Source: Crocosphaera sp. (GTDB taxonomy: Bacteria > Cyanobacteriota > Cyanobacteriia > Cyanobacteriales > Microcystaceae). Taken from it: a stretch of DNA of 41,526 nt. Of this stretch, positions 34,143 through 41,526 are shown one piece after another (position 1 is the first letter of the stretch; each line of letters begins with the position of its first letter). The stretch is from assembly GCA_030066295.1 (NCBI GenBank), contig JASJBX010000049.1, positions 1-41,526 on the forward strand. Direction: 5' to 3'. The notes below the pieces were generated by a model. The model searched no databases. It was given only the letters and a program-made list of their open reading frames with translations, and was not told the DNA's origin. Made by a program: the position numbers and the translations under genes.

Positions 34143-34637
34143 ATGCAAAAAGACTTTGAAATCTTATTCTATCAAGCAGAAGATCACTATCTTTCTTCTT
34201 CAGATTTGAACACCCTTAAAAATAGTGCAAACTCCCTTAAAGAACGCTTAAAAATCTATAAACTTTTAAGAGATCAAGAGGTTCCTATTTTTCAATTCAT
34301 TGCTGACAATTTAGTAGAATCTTTTCCCAGTGAGAATAGCCAACATCTCGAAAAAGGCTTAAAACATTGGATTTCAGTGATGCGTTATGCTGCTATGGCT
34401 ATGTTATTAAATAACCCTGATTATTTCAGACACCGCCTTTTAGAATGGCTGACAGATATTGTTCAAGCTCAAGACATGGTAACCATTGAAACCCATATTT
34501 TTGAGAATTTAAAACAAGGCTTAGAAGAAATGCTGTCTTCAGAGCAAATGTTACTTTTAAATCCTTTTCTCGAACAAGCAAAAGTAACATTATTAGAAAC
34601 AAAATCTCAATCTGAAACCTTAATGGTAGGAGAATAA
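34143..34637 (+). CDS. Phycobiliprotein-fold protein without bilin Cys (slr0146-like)
   Basis: 164 residues, mostly helical. The core HWISVMRYAAMAMLLNNPDYFRHRLLEW aligns with the helix E/F segment of phycobiliproteins (RYxxYAMLAGDxxxLDDRxL). The position of the bilin-binding Cys (ten residues before the Tyr of RY) is Gly, and the protein has no Cys at all. It is therefore probably a non-pigmented allophycocyanin-like scaffold or partner. A second, distinct paralogue lies at 35859. Gap of 10 bases to the repeat protein upstream. Confidence 0.7.
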   Translation: MQKDFEILFYQAEDHYLSSSDLNTLKNSANSLKERLKIYKLLRDQEVPIFQFIADNLVESFPSENSQHLEKGLKHWISVMRYAAMAMLLNNPDYFRHRLLEWLTDIVQAQDMVTIETHIFENLKQGLEEMLSSEQMLLLNPFLEQAKVTLLETKSQSETLMVGE

Positions 34638-34642
34638 AGAAC

Positions 34643-35308
34643 ATGATTGATGTCGCTAATTTAGTCGAAAAATCTTCCTTGAAAGGCAATTATTTCTCTC
34701 ACGATGCTTATCTACAAGGAGACTTTGAATTTGGCTTATTAGAGAACCGTAGTGGTTCCCGTTTATTAGCCTTACCTCAACCCTTATTAGAAGCACTTTA
34801 TGCCACCTTAGAAGACGAACTAGGAGCCGGAAGTAGTGTTGCCTTATTTAGTTGTGGTCGTTGGTGGGGCAGAAATTTCTATCAGCGATTTGCCGAAGAA
34901 TTAGGGGAATATTATGGAAAATCCTTAGCAGAAATAGAGATGATCCAATTCATCCAATCTTTAAAAGAATGCTGGAAAACTCATGGTTGGGGAACCCTAG
35001 ATATTGACCTAAAATATTATCAAAATGGCTTCCTGGTTCCTAAAATTTCTAACTCTCCTTTTGCACAATTTGCCCCTAAAAATTTACGTTTTATGTGCTT
35101 TTTAGAAGCTGGAATTATGAGTTCTTTCTTTAGTAAATTAACAGGGGAAGATTTGCATTGTATTCAAACGAGTTGTGAATCCATGGGGGCTAATTCTAAC
35201 ACCTTTATTATTGGCTTAAAAGACAGACTTAAACCTGTTAAAGCTTGGTTAGAAGAAGGTCATGATCATCCTACCATCATGAACTTATTATGTAGTAATC
35301 AACCTTAG
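34643..35308 (+). CDS. Second V4R-domain protein (slr0147-like)
   Basis: 221 residues with the V4R layout (KNRSGSR-like N-terminal sheet, then LEDELGAGSSVALFSCGRWWGRNFYQRFAEELGEYYG, CWKTHGWGTLDID, FMCFLEAGIMSSFFSKLTGEDLHCIQTSCESMGANSNTF). Compared with the first V4R protein, the second Cys of the C-x6-C motif is replaced (CESMGANSN). Start ATG with AGGAGA in front. Tandem V4R copies may form a heterodimer or bind different ligands. Confidence 0.82.
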   Translation: MIDVANLVEKSSLKGNYFSHDAYLQGDFEFGLLENRSGSRLLALPQPLLEALYATLEDELGAGSSVALFSCGRWWGRNFYQRFAEELGEYYGKSLAEIEMIQFIQSLKECWKTHGWGTLDIDLKYYQNGFLVPKISNSPFAQFAPKNLRFMCFLEAGIMSSFFSKLTGEDLHCIQTSCESMGANSNTFIIGLKDRLKPVKAWLEEGHDHPTIMNLLCSNQP

Positions 35309-35338
35309 AATTAATAACTAATTTAGGAGAATTAAAAC

Positions 35339-35821
35339 ATGGCAAAAAGAGTAAAACTTGACCCAATCAATCAACAAGTCGATATAGAAACTAATGATAA
35401 TCTTTTGAGTGGTTTACTAGCTAAAGACTTAAATGTTTGGAAAGAATGCGGTGGCCGAGGAATGTGTTCCACTTGCCATGTTTTCATCACCGAAGGAATG
35501 GAAAGTTTATCCCCTGTTAACCGCCGAGAAATTCGCACCATGGAAGTGATTACTACTGCGAATAAATGTTCTCGTTTAGCTTGTCAAGCAAGGGTTATTG
35601 GAGAAGGTGTTGTTGTAGAAATTCCTGCAGGTATGTATGTCAGTGAAATCGAAAATATTGAAGATTTAATTGGCAGTCGTGCTAAAGAAAATATTCTCCA
35701 TCCTATCAATGGCTCTATTTTAGTTGAAAAAGGAAAGTTAGTGACTCGAACTATGATCACTCAACTCAAAGATACTCAAATTGAAGTATCAGAATATATG
35801 GCAAAAATTCAAGATGCTTAA
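35339..35821 (+). CDS. [2Fe-2S] ferredoxin with C-terminal extension (slr0148-like)
   Basis: 160 residues. The 2Fe-2S ligands are in WKECGGRGMCSTCHVF (Cys-x5-Cys-x2-Cys) and later NKCSRLACQ, an adrenodoxin-like spacing. A further domain of about 55 residues follows (from YVSEIENIEDLI), which is absent from ordinary ferredoxins and unrecognised. It lies after the second V4R gene, with AGGAG in front of the ATG. It could pass electrons to or from a pigment-processing step. The acceptor is unknown. Confidence 0.88.
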   Translation: MAKRVKLDPINQQVDIETNDNLLSGLLAKDLNVWKECGGRGMCSTCHVFITEGMESLSPVNRREIRTMEVITTANKCSRLACQARVIGEGVVVEIPAGMYVSEIENIEDLIGSRAKENILHPINGSILVEKGKLVTRTMITQLKDTQIEVSEYMAKIQDA

Positions 35822-35858
35822 TTGATTTAAACCCTAATTCTTGTATTGAGGAATAACA

Positions 35859-36332
35859 ATGTTAACCCAATTTTCAAAGTTAAGTTTAGATACCGATGGA
35901 CGTTACGCCAACGATTCTGAATTACAGTTCATCGAAGACTATTTAGAATCAGTCGATATACGGGTTCAAACCTACGAAAAAATCAAAGCAAACGAAGAGG
36001 CAATTTTAGAAGAAGTCGATGCAAGAATGCACGAACTCAATGAAAATAATTGCTTGTATAACATGGATGAACATGGCAAAGAAATTTGCAGACGTGACCG
36101 CAAACAAGCGATTAAATACACCAGTGCTGCTATGGTTATTAATGATTTAGATCGTTTAAGAGATGGTCTTTTAATCTGGTTACAAACTATTGTTCGTGCT
36201 GTGGGATATGAAAAATTTGTACGAACTCATTACCCCATTATTCAGGAAGTTATTCAACCATATTTGACCCCTGAAGAAGCCAAGTTTATCTTACCTGCTT
36301 TTCAACTCGATTGCACAATTTTGGGTGCTTAA
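35859..36332 (+). CDS. Phycobiliprotein-fold protein with a conserved bilin-attachment motif (slr0149-like)
   Basis: 157 residues. The segment EICRRDRKQAIKYTSAAM has Cys77, Arg79, Asp80 and Tyr87 at the spacing of phycobiliproteins (CLRDMEIILRYVTYA): Cys-x-Arg-Asp with the Tyr ten residues after Cys. The segment INDLDRLRDGLLIW follows at the place of the helix F start. The rest of the protein fits a globin-like phycobiliprotein. So this member could bind a bilin covalently, unlike its paralogue at 34143. GAGGA precedes the ATG. A pigmented role is inference. Confidence 0.75.
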   Translation: MLTQFSKLSLDTDGRYANDSELQFIEDYLESVDIRVQTYEKIKANEEAILEEVDARMHELNENNCLYNMDEHGKEICRRDRKQAIKYTSAAMVINDLDRLRDGLLIWLQTIVRAVGYEKFVRTHYPIIQEVIQPYLTPEEAKFILPAFQLDCTILGA

Positions 36333-36376
36333 ATTTCTAATTAATCATTTCACTATCAACATTTAAGGAGCTAAAA

Positions 36377-36697
36377 ATGAGCCAAAATAACAATTCTTTT
36401 AAAGTCACATTAGTTAACCCTAAACACCAGTTAAACAAAACCATTAAGGTTGCTACCAATGAGTTTATTCTTGATATTGCCGAAAATCAAGGTGTTAAAC
36501 ATCCCTGTTCCTGTCGTGCTGCTTCTTGTTTTGATTGTTTGGGTAAAGTTATTTCTGGGAATGTTGAACAAACAGAAAAGGCTGAATCTTTCTTAAAACC
36601 AGACGAATTAGATCAAGGATATATTCTACTTTGTGCTTGTTCTCCCACTTCTGACTGCACCATTTTAACCCATCAAGAAGAAGAATATTTAAACTAA
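36377..36697 (+). CDS. petF: Plant-type [2Fe-2S] ferredoxin (slr0150-like)
   Basis: 106 residues. The ligand pattern CSCRAASCFDC provides Cys-x4-Cys-x2-Cys, followed by GKVISGNVEQTEKAESFLKPDELDQGYILLC with the fourth Cys, then SPTSDCTILTHQEEEYLN, all as in photosynthetic ferredoxins. AAGGAG precedes the ATG. The sequence carries an extra Cys (CSC) before the motif and lacks the usual YSCRAGSCSTC Ser/Thr, so it is probably a specialised paralogue, not the main photosystem I ferredoxin. Confidence 0.93.
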   Translation: MSQNNNSFKVTLVNPKHQLNKTIKVATNEFILDIAENQGVKHPCSCRAASCFDCLGKVISGNVEQTEKAESFLKPDELDQGYILLCACSPTSDCTILTHQEEEYLN

Positions 36698-36737
36698 ATA
36701 TTCAGTATTAATTCAACTCATAACAGTATTTAAGATC

Positions 36738-37685
36738 ATGGAAAATCAAGTCGAACAACAAGAATTAAACAATGAAAACAGCAAAAATAACTTATCTGAT
36801 ATTTTCGATTTATTATCGGGTATCGGTTTAGTTGGGGGTGCGGTTGGTTCTTTTTGTGGTAATGCTGCGTTTGCTGCTATTCCCATTTCTTTCTCAGTCG
36901 CTTTACAGATTGCTAACCGTCGTCAACTAAAAGTAGAATTAGCTCAAATGCAGCAAAGTTCTGTGATACAAATGACTGAGCAAATGAATAATAATCAGTC
37001 GGTTATTCTCAATCAATTTCAACAGTTGAGACAAGATAGCGAAACTACTTTAAGTCAGCAAGATCAAAAGTTTCAAACTATTACTCAGGAGTTATCAGAA
37101 AAAATAACTATTAATCAAGAAGCTTTTAATCGACTAAAAGTAGAAAAAGACGAATTAAGTCAGTTTACTTATTCCCTAGAGTCTCAACTAAACACAGTTG
37201 AAACGATTGTTGAAACCCTACAAAACATTGAAAATGCTTCTCAACTCATTCGCAGTAACCCAGAAGGTGCAGACGCTTATTATCAACGGGGATTAAATCA
37301 TCAAAAATTAGGGGATAAAACAGGAGCGATAGAAGACTACACAGAAGCCTTACATTTGGACTCTACTTATGCTAAAGCCTATCATAGCCGAGGTGTTCTC
37401 TTAGCAGAAATTGGTAATAGAAAACAAGCGGTTGAAGATTTACGCCTCGCTGCTAAATATTACTTTGAACAAGGGGATATTGAAAGCTATGAACAAGCAA
37501 GAAACCTCGGCAAAGAATTTTATCAAGTTCGCCATTCTCTGGTGAGTGACGAAACACCACAAACCACAGATTCTTCAAGCGAAATGAGCCAAGAAATGTC
37601 AGCAGAGCCAACAGATTTATTGACAGTTGGCAGTTTGTTTGATGATGACGTTGAGAGTGAAGGACCTATCTCTATGTTGGGATGA
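36738..37685 (+). CDS. Membrane-anchored TPR protein (slr0151-like)
   Basis: 315 residues. One hydrophobic segment near 26-56 (SGIGLVGGAVGSFCGNAAFAAIPISFSVAL) is followed by a Gln/Glu-rich coiled coil (about 65-165) and two to three TPR repeats (about 175-265: ADAYYQRGLNHQKLGDKTGAIEDYTEALHL, AKAYHSRGVLLAEIGNRKQAVEDLRLA). A Ser/Thr-rich acidic tail ends in ESEGPISML. Synechocystis Slr0151 is a thylakoid TPR protein for PSII repair (from memory). It is last in the operon, ahead of a strong terminator. No kinase gene follows as it does in Synechocystis. Confidence 0.85.
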   Translation: MENQVEQQELNNENSKNNLSDIFDLLSGIGLVGGAVGSFCGNAAFAAIPISFSVALQIANRRQLKVELAQMQQSSVIQMTEQMNNNQSVILNQFQQLRQDSETTLSQQDQKFQTITQELSEKITINQEAFNRLKVEKDELSQFTYSLESQLNTVETIVETLQNIENASQLIRSNPEGADAYYQRGLNHQKLGDKTGAIEDYTEALHLDSTYAKAYHSRGVLLAEIGNRKQAVEDLRLAAKYYFEQGDIESYEQARNLGKEFYQVRHSLVSDETPQTTDSSSEMSQEMSAEPTDLLTVGSLFDDDVESEGPISMLG

Positions 37686-37733
37686 CTTCCTCATCAATCA
37701 ATTTTCTCCTTTGTGTCTTAATTCTCCTTGTTG

Positions 37734-37769
37734 GCAGTGATCTTGACTCTAGAATCACTGCTTTTTTTT
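37734..37769 (+). terminator. Terminator of the PAP-type operon
   Basis: GCAGTGAT (37734-37741) pairs perfectly with ATCACTGC (37754-37761), followed by eight T residues (37762-37769). It is the clearest intrinsic terminator in the window, about 50 bases after the TPR gene stop. Confidence 0.92.
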
Positions 37770-37851
37770 GACTCAACTCTCCTCTAACCTTTGTATAATC
37801 AATCTTTACGCTCTTGAGTAGAACGGATTGAGAATTTTTTTTCCAAAACAC

Positions 37852-37881
37852 TTGACAAATTTTTGAATAACTTGTTATGAT
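37852..37881 (+). promoter_or_regulatory. Sigma-70-type promoter of tRNA-Asp
   Basis: A consensus -35 TTGACA (37852-37857) is followed after 18 bases by TATGAT (37876-37881). The expected start lies about 10 bases before the tRNA 5' end. Confidence 0.7.
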
Positions 37882-37902
37882 TGTATTCGGCTCAAAAAAC
37901 AA

Positions 37903-37976
37903 GGGACTGTAGTTCAACTGGTTAGAGCACCGCCCTGTCACGGCGGAAGTTGCGGGTTCGAGCCCCGTCAGTCCCG
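37903..37976 (+). tRNA. tRNA-Asp (anticodon GUC)
   Basis: A complete 74-base cloverleaf: acceptor GGGACTG (37903-37909) with CAGTCCC (37969-37975) and discriminator G. The D-loop has AACTGGTTAGA, the anticodon stem CCGCC/GGCGG holds GTC (37937-37939), and the T-arm is GCGGGTTCGAGCCCCGT. CCA is not encoded, as usual in cyanobacteria. Confidence 0.97.
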
Positions 37977-38066
37977 TAAATTAAAACAGAAAGTCTATCT
38001 TAATTTTGTAATGGGTTCGAGTTAGATCCATACGTTAAACCCGATGTCAAGGGGTAGAGAAAGATT

Positions 38067-38414
38067 GTGGAACACAAAACAGAAATATTCGATATCTATG
38101 AGGGAACCAAGTCTTTAGAAACAGCATGGTTAGAAACTCATTTATTAGCAGCTAAATCTCCCGAAGAAATTCAGATTTATCTCAATACTTATCAAGAACT
38201 TATTAAAGAAAATCTCTTCATCAAGACCCATGAACATCAACGGTTTATGGATAAATTTCAAATTATCCGTCAAACTTGTATCTGGGGAATTATCATCAGT
38301 ATTGCAGTTGGTTTAATCATTGCTCGTCTGACTATTCCAGCTTTCATTTTAATAGTAATCGTTTTTTATGATTTTATTATTGATTATTCTAAATTTAGAA
38401 ATAAAACAAAATAG
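38067..38414 (+). CDS. Small hypothetical membrane protein
   Basis: 115 residues from GTG 38067, with GGGGTAGAG-type ribosome site in front. The N-terminal half is soluble and acidic-helical (SLETAWLETHLLAAKSPEEIQIYLNTYQEL). Two hydrophobic segments follow near 70-86 and 89-105 (WGIIISIAVGLIIA, AFILIVIVFYDFII). I do not recognise the family. It lies 90 bases after tRNA-Asp. Confidence 0.55.
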   Translation: MEHKTEIFDIYEGTKSLETAWLETHLLAAKSPEEIQIYLNTYQELIKENLFIKTHEHQRFMDKFQIIRQTCIWGIIISIAVGLIIARLTIPAFILIVIVFYDFIIDYSKFRNKTK

Positions 38415-38500
38415 TACAAATAAAGCCCTTAAATATGACTTTTATTCATACTACTTATTTGACTGTAATCTGTTAGGATAAGTTAGACACTTATTATCCA

Positions 38501-38872
38501 TTAAAATTCATCATCTCCCCCTGAATATCCACCCATTGAACTTGGATCATTATCTCGTCTAGAACCTAATAATCTTAAATCAGAGACTCGAATTACGGGA
38601 CTAGAACGATTAGCACCTGTGTTGCGATCTGTCCAAGTTTCAATTTCTAATGATCCTTGGACACCAATCAAACTACCTTTCTTAACATAATTAGCAGCAA
38701 TTTCTGCCGTTTTACCCCAAAATTTTAGATTGAACCAATCCGGTTGATCTCTATTACGAGAACGACGATCAACCGCTATGGTTAGAGTACATAAAACTGT
38801 CCCTGATTCAAAATATCTAACTTCTGGATCTTTTCCAGCACGACCCACTAAATTAACAACGTTTAAGCTCAT
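38501..38872 (-). CDS. ssb: Single-stranded DNA-binding protein
   Basis: 123 residues with the OB-fold start SLNVVNLVGRAGKDPEVRYFESGTVLCTLTIAVDRR, then DWFNLKFWGKTAEIAANYVKKGSLIGVQGSLEIETWTD. It has the short Gly/Ser tail ending in the acidic GGDDEF tip that recruits partner proteins. The short length (no long linker) is usual for cyanobacterial SSB. Confidence 0.95.
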   Translation of the reverse strand: MSLNVVNLVGRAGKDPEVRYFESGTVLCTLTIAVDRRSRNRDQPDWFNLKFWGKTAEIAANYVKKGSLIGVQGSLEIETWTDRNTGANRSSPVIRVSDLRLLGSRRDNDPSSMGGYSGGDDEF

Positions 38873-38977
38873 AAACTTACACTCAACTTTATCGCTTACT
38901 AACCTTTGTATTATATCATTAATTCCATAGGAGAAAATGAACGTAAAAACAAATCAAATTAAGACAAGCAAAAATAT

Positions 38978-39376
38978 ATGGGAATAATTGTTCAATTACG
39001 AGCAGCCAAAATACCGATGATTGGTTTGATCGCTGTTCATTACTGGTATGTTGTTATTAGGGGAAATCAAAAAGATCGCTGGGAAATATGGCAAACCCCT
39101 TCCTTATGTCAAGACAGTTGGGGACATTTGCATAAAAATTTAATGAACCCGGAAAGTGGGGTCGGTAATGGGCCAAGTTGGTGTGAAACCTATTGGACAG
39201 ACAGTTTAGCAAAGCAACTGGTCCAAACCATCGAAAACAGTCCCCTCATTTATCCTCATAATCACTGTTATCGATACTTCCCCGGTCCCAACAGTAACAC
39301 CTATGCGAAATGGGTTTTAAAGCAAGCAAACTGTGATTATCGCCTCAGTGTTAAGGCGATCGGTCAACATTATTAA
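38978..39376 (+). CDS. DUF3750 family protein
   Basis: 132 residues. The pattern HYWYVVIR, WEIWQTPSLCQDSWGHLHKN and CYRYFPGPNSNTYAKWVL fits DUF3750, a family of unknown function found in cyanobacteria and proteobacteria. No membrane segment or signal is visible. It converges on the Uma2 gene with a 5-base gap. Confidence 0.75.
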   Translation: MGIIVQLRAAKIPMIGLIAVHYWYVVIRGNQKDRWEIWQTPSLCQDSWGHLHKNLMNPESGVGNGPSWCETYWTDSLAKQLVQTIENSPLIYPHNHCYRYFPGPNSNTYAKWVLKQANCDYRLSVKAIGQHY

Positions 39377-39381
39377 CCCAT

Positions 39382-40044
39382 CTAAAACGGTTTATTATCG
39401 CGAAGCAGTTCCTTTAATCTATGGCGAAAGGCTCGTAAAGCGGGACTTCTCCCGATCTCACTGCTTTGAGCTAACACCTCTGCTACTAAGTCAGGAATCG
39501 CTAATCTCGCGAATGTGGGACTGGTGGTAACTTGTCGATAGTCACCTCCTTGCAACAGGTCAATCCTGAGTTGATTTTTTTCGTATCGCCAGAGTTCAGG
39601 CACACCTAAGTTAGCATAGGCATCTAGCTGAGTCTTAGAAGTGACATCCACTTCAATCGCTAAATCTGGAGGTGGATCGAGGCTGAGATCAATGCGCCGT
39701 TTACCTCGCATTCTGGCGTGGTTTTGAATGTAGAAACATTGATCGGGTTCAATCCCACTATCCATATTTTCTGCTTTGAAGGTAGTCGAACCAAAGCACT
39801 CGCAGTCAATTTCTAACTCATCAAGCAAAATTTTTACTAAATCACCGAGCAGTTCTTTATCGACTTCGTGTTCTGGCGTAGGCATTCTAATTTCTAGAGT
39901 TCCATGACTATAAGCGATACGGGAAGATCGATGTTCCCCTAGTTCTTCGAGAAGGGACTCAAATTCAGTCCACCCTAGATTACCAATCAAGAGTTTTTGA
40001 CCTGGGGGAACAGTCAGTTGTTCAAGTAAGAGAGTAACAGGCAT
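39382..40044 (-). CDS. Uma2-family putative endonuclease (DUF820)
   Basis: 220 residues. Restriction-endonuclease-like fold with EIRMPTPEHEVDK, then PDQCFYIQNH and DPPPDLAIEVDVTSKT (the D-x(n)-E-V-D core of the PD-(D/E)xK family). LDAYANLGVPELWRYEKNQLRI follows. Uma2 proteins are numerous in cyanobacteria, often as transposon-linked or orphan genes, with no proven role. Other conserved residues are present, so nothing suggests inactivation. Confidence 0.88.
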   Translation of the reverse strand: MPVTLLLEQLTVPPGQKLLIGNLGWTEFESLLEELGEHRSSRIAYSHGTLEIRMPTPEHEVDKELLGDLVKILLDELEIDCECFGSTTFKAENMDSGIEPDQCFYIQNHARMRGKRRIDLSLDPPPDLAIEVDVTSKTQLDAYANLGVPELWRYEKNQLRIDLLQGGDYRQVTTSPTFARLAIPDLVAEVLAQSSEIGRSPALRAFRHRLKELLRDNKPF

Positions 40045-40351
40045 AGGTTAATGAAGTCAGAAGTTAGCACCTCTTAATATTATGAACTTTTAGTTACTTT
40101 TTACCCCAAACATTAAGAGCTTAATAGGAGGAGTGGCTAATTTGATGTGGCACCCCAACTTTAGGAACAAACTTACCCTTGCCTCAGTCTAGCATGACAA
40201 TACTGATAACTTATGCTTACCGTTTATTGGTTTTCTAGTATAAATTGATTAATATCGCTAGACTTACTCAAAGAAACGTAATAAAATCCGTTCGATCCCC
40301 TGTGGATCATTAAGTCATAGTAGTCTTTTATAATAAGGGGCGTAAACAAAC
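40045..40351 (+). promoter_or_regulatory. mreB upstream region
   Basis: The 307-base spacer holds a GAAGTCAGAAGT fragment near 40054, like the heptamer repeat in cobJ. A TATAAT box (40329-40334) lies just before the mreB ribosome site AAGGGG. A matching -35 at 17 bases is weak. I see no gene here. Confidence 0.35.
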
Positions 40352-41395
40352 GTGGGTATTTTTAATCGTTTTTCCCTCTCACGGGACATGGGTATAGATT
40401 TAGGGACCGCTAACACCCTAGTCTATGTATCGGGTAAAGGCATTGTACTCGAAGAGCCATCGGTAGTGGCCATTGATCAAGATCGCAAAATTCCCTTAGC
40501 TGTTGGGGAAGAAGCAAAGAAAATGTTAGGACGGACTCCCGGTAACGTCGTCGCCTTACGTCCGTTGCGCGATGGTGTGATTGCTGACTTTTTGAGTGCC
40601 ATGATCATGCTCAAAGAATTCATTCAACGGGCCCACGAAGGCAGTCCCTTAGGCAATCCACGGATGGTGATTGGTATTCCTAGCGGTATTACCGAAGTAG
40701 AAAGACGCGCCGTTATTGATGCTGCTAGAGAAGCCGGGGCCAGGGACGTGGGACTGATTGAAGAACCGGTTGCAGCAGCTTTAGGTGCGGGTTTACCGGT
40801 GACAGAAGCCACCGGAAATATGATCGTGGACATCGGAGGAGGAACCACCGAGGTTGCCGTTCTCAGTTTACAAGGACGGGTGTTAAGCGAGTCCGTCCGA
40901 GTCGCAGGAGACGAGTTAACCGAGTCCATTATCCAGTACATGAAAAAAGTCCATAACATGGTCATCGGGGAACGGACCGCCGAAGAAATAAAAATCCGCT
41001 TAGCGTCTGCCTATCCCACTCGTCAAAACGAAGAACCCAAAATGGAAGTACGAGGGTTACATCTGATGTCAGGATTGCCTCGGACTGTCACCATCAAAGG
41101 GGAAGAAATTAGAGAAAGCATGGCTGAACCCTTAGCGGTGATTGTGGATGCCATTAAACGGACCTTAGAGCGCACCCCCCCAGAATTAGCGGCCGATATC
41201 ATCGATCGCGGAATCATGCTCGCTGGTGGTGGAGCTTTATTACGGGGGATTGATACTCTCCTCTCCCACGAAACCGGTATCGTTACCCATATCGCGGAAG
41301 ATCCCTTACGCTGTGTGGTCAAAGGTACTGGAGAAGTGTTGAAAAATCCCACTGTGTTAGATCGGGTTATGAGCCAAAGCTCTCAAATGGTTTGA
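40352..41395 (+). CDS. mreB: Rod shape-determining protein MreB
   Basis: An actin-like filament protein that directs lateral wall synthesis. 347 residues. ATPase motifs: phosphate-1 GIDLGTANTLVYVSGKG (15-31), EPVAAALGAGLPV, phosphate-2 MIVDIGGGTTEVAVLS, adenosine loop GIMLAGGGALLRGID. The start is GTG 40352, with TAAGGGG in front. Its stop TGA (41393-41395) is the outermost trinucleotide of an IS200/IS605 right end, so the last few residues (SQSSQMV) may be native or partly altered by insertion. mreC/mreD, which usually follow, are not present in the remaining bases. Confidence 0.95.
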   Translation: MGIFNRFSLSRDMGIDLGTANTLVYVSGKGIVLEEPSVVAIDQDRKIPLAVGEEAKKMLGRTPGNVVALRPLRDGVIADFLSAMIMLKEFIQRAHEGSPLGNPRMVIGIPSGITEVERRAVIDAAREAGARDVGLIEEPVAAALGAGLPVTEATGNMIVDIGGGTTEVAVLSLQGRVLSESVRVAGDELTESIIQYMKKVHNMVIGERTAEEIKIRLASAYPTRQNEEPKMEVRGLHLMSGLPRTVTIKGEEIRESMAEPLAVIVDAIKRTLERTPPELAADIIDRGIMLAGGGALLRGIDTLLSHETGIVTHIAEDPLRCVVKGTGEVLKNPTVLDRVMSQSSQMV

Positions 41396-41526
41396 CATAC
41401 TCCACGCCCTATAAGTGCGTGGATTCTCTAAGCATCACTGCATAAGATTTCTGACTCAACGAGTTCGCTTACATTAAAGTCTTCTCAGTCTTTAACCCAG
41501 AGGCGATTCTCTCCTCAGACGTTTAC
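41393..41526 (-). mobile_element. IS200/IS605-type element, right end, extending out of the window
   Basis: Reading the minus strand, GAATCCACGCACTTATAG GGCGTGGAGTATGTCA ends at 41393: a stem CCACGC (41402-41407) with GCGTGG (41417-41422) and the terminal ATGTCA, matching the right-end design seen at 19731-19769 (GGATGTCA). About 70 bases further in is a TnpB-like C-terminal coding end. The left end is beyond the window. Confidence 0.6.
41492..41526 (-). CDS. Possible TnpB C-terminus (partial)
   Basis: The minus strand reads KRLRRESPLG then TAA (41492-41494), running in from outside the window. The short basic ending and its distance of about 100 bases from the right-end hairpin fit TnpB of IS605/IS1341 elements. 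With only ten codons visible the identification is weak. Confidence 0.35.
   Translation of the reverse strand, partial: KRLRRESPLG

Noticed and set aside
40624-41352. Minus-strand ORFs in mreB
   Set aside because: Shadow frames; MreB motifs are complete on the plus strand.

Overview
This is a contiguous stretch of a cyanobacterial chromosome. The evidence is cyanophycin genes, a cyanobacterial-type RNA polymerase omega subunit, a GUN4 protein, P-II, ferredoxins, a photosystem II assembly (PAP-type) operon and repeated HIP1 octamers (GCGATCGC, for example at 1569, 2112, 9391, 14268 and 15129). The low GC and gene content suggest a unicellular Crocosphaera/Cyanothece-like organism; that assignment is inference.

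1-3.0 kb: cyanophycin metabolism (cphA running off the left edge and carrying an in-frame amber codon, then cphB), trmD and a small membrane protein. 3.2-10.3 kb: accessory region with an FAD oxidoreductase that has a Rieske domain inside it and a twin-arginine leader, a sulfotransferase, and a subtilisin-like protease followed by a NACHT (STAND) NTPase whose N-terminus looks like a protease propeptide. The last pair is the best candidate for an undescribed system.

10.4-15.9 kb: plus-strand genes: HpnA-like epimerase, CheW-like protein with a Cys cluster, orphan ABC ATPase, aminopeptidase P, DUF2949 and LD-carboxypeptidase. 15.9-24.3 kb: sensor histidine kinase, rdgB, an IS200/IS605 right-end remnant, glnB, a sirtuin overlapping an Imm53-type immunity gene, recJ and an RbgA/YlqF GTPase. 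24.3-32.9 kb: an unannotated 45-residue ORF with its own terminator, rpoZ, GUN4, a lone Mn/Zn permease, two tetrapyrrole fusion enzymes (CbiG-CobJ and CobA-HemD), a Ser/Thr kinase, queD and DUF1622.

33.0-37.8 kb: an eight-gene operon matching, from memory, Synechocystis slr0144-slr0151 (Photosystem II Assembly Proficiency). It holds two V4R proteins, two phycobiliprotein-fold proteins (one with the exact bilin-attachment spacing), two [2Fe-2S] ferredoxins, a repeat protein and a membrane TPR protein, and ends in a strong terminator. 37.9-41.5 kb: tRNA-Asp, a membrane protein, ssb, DUF3750, Uma2 and mreB, whose stop codon coincides with the end of a second IS200/IS605 element leaving the window.

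All family names come from motif recognition by eye; no database search was run.
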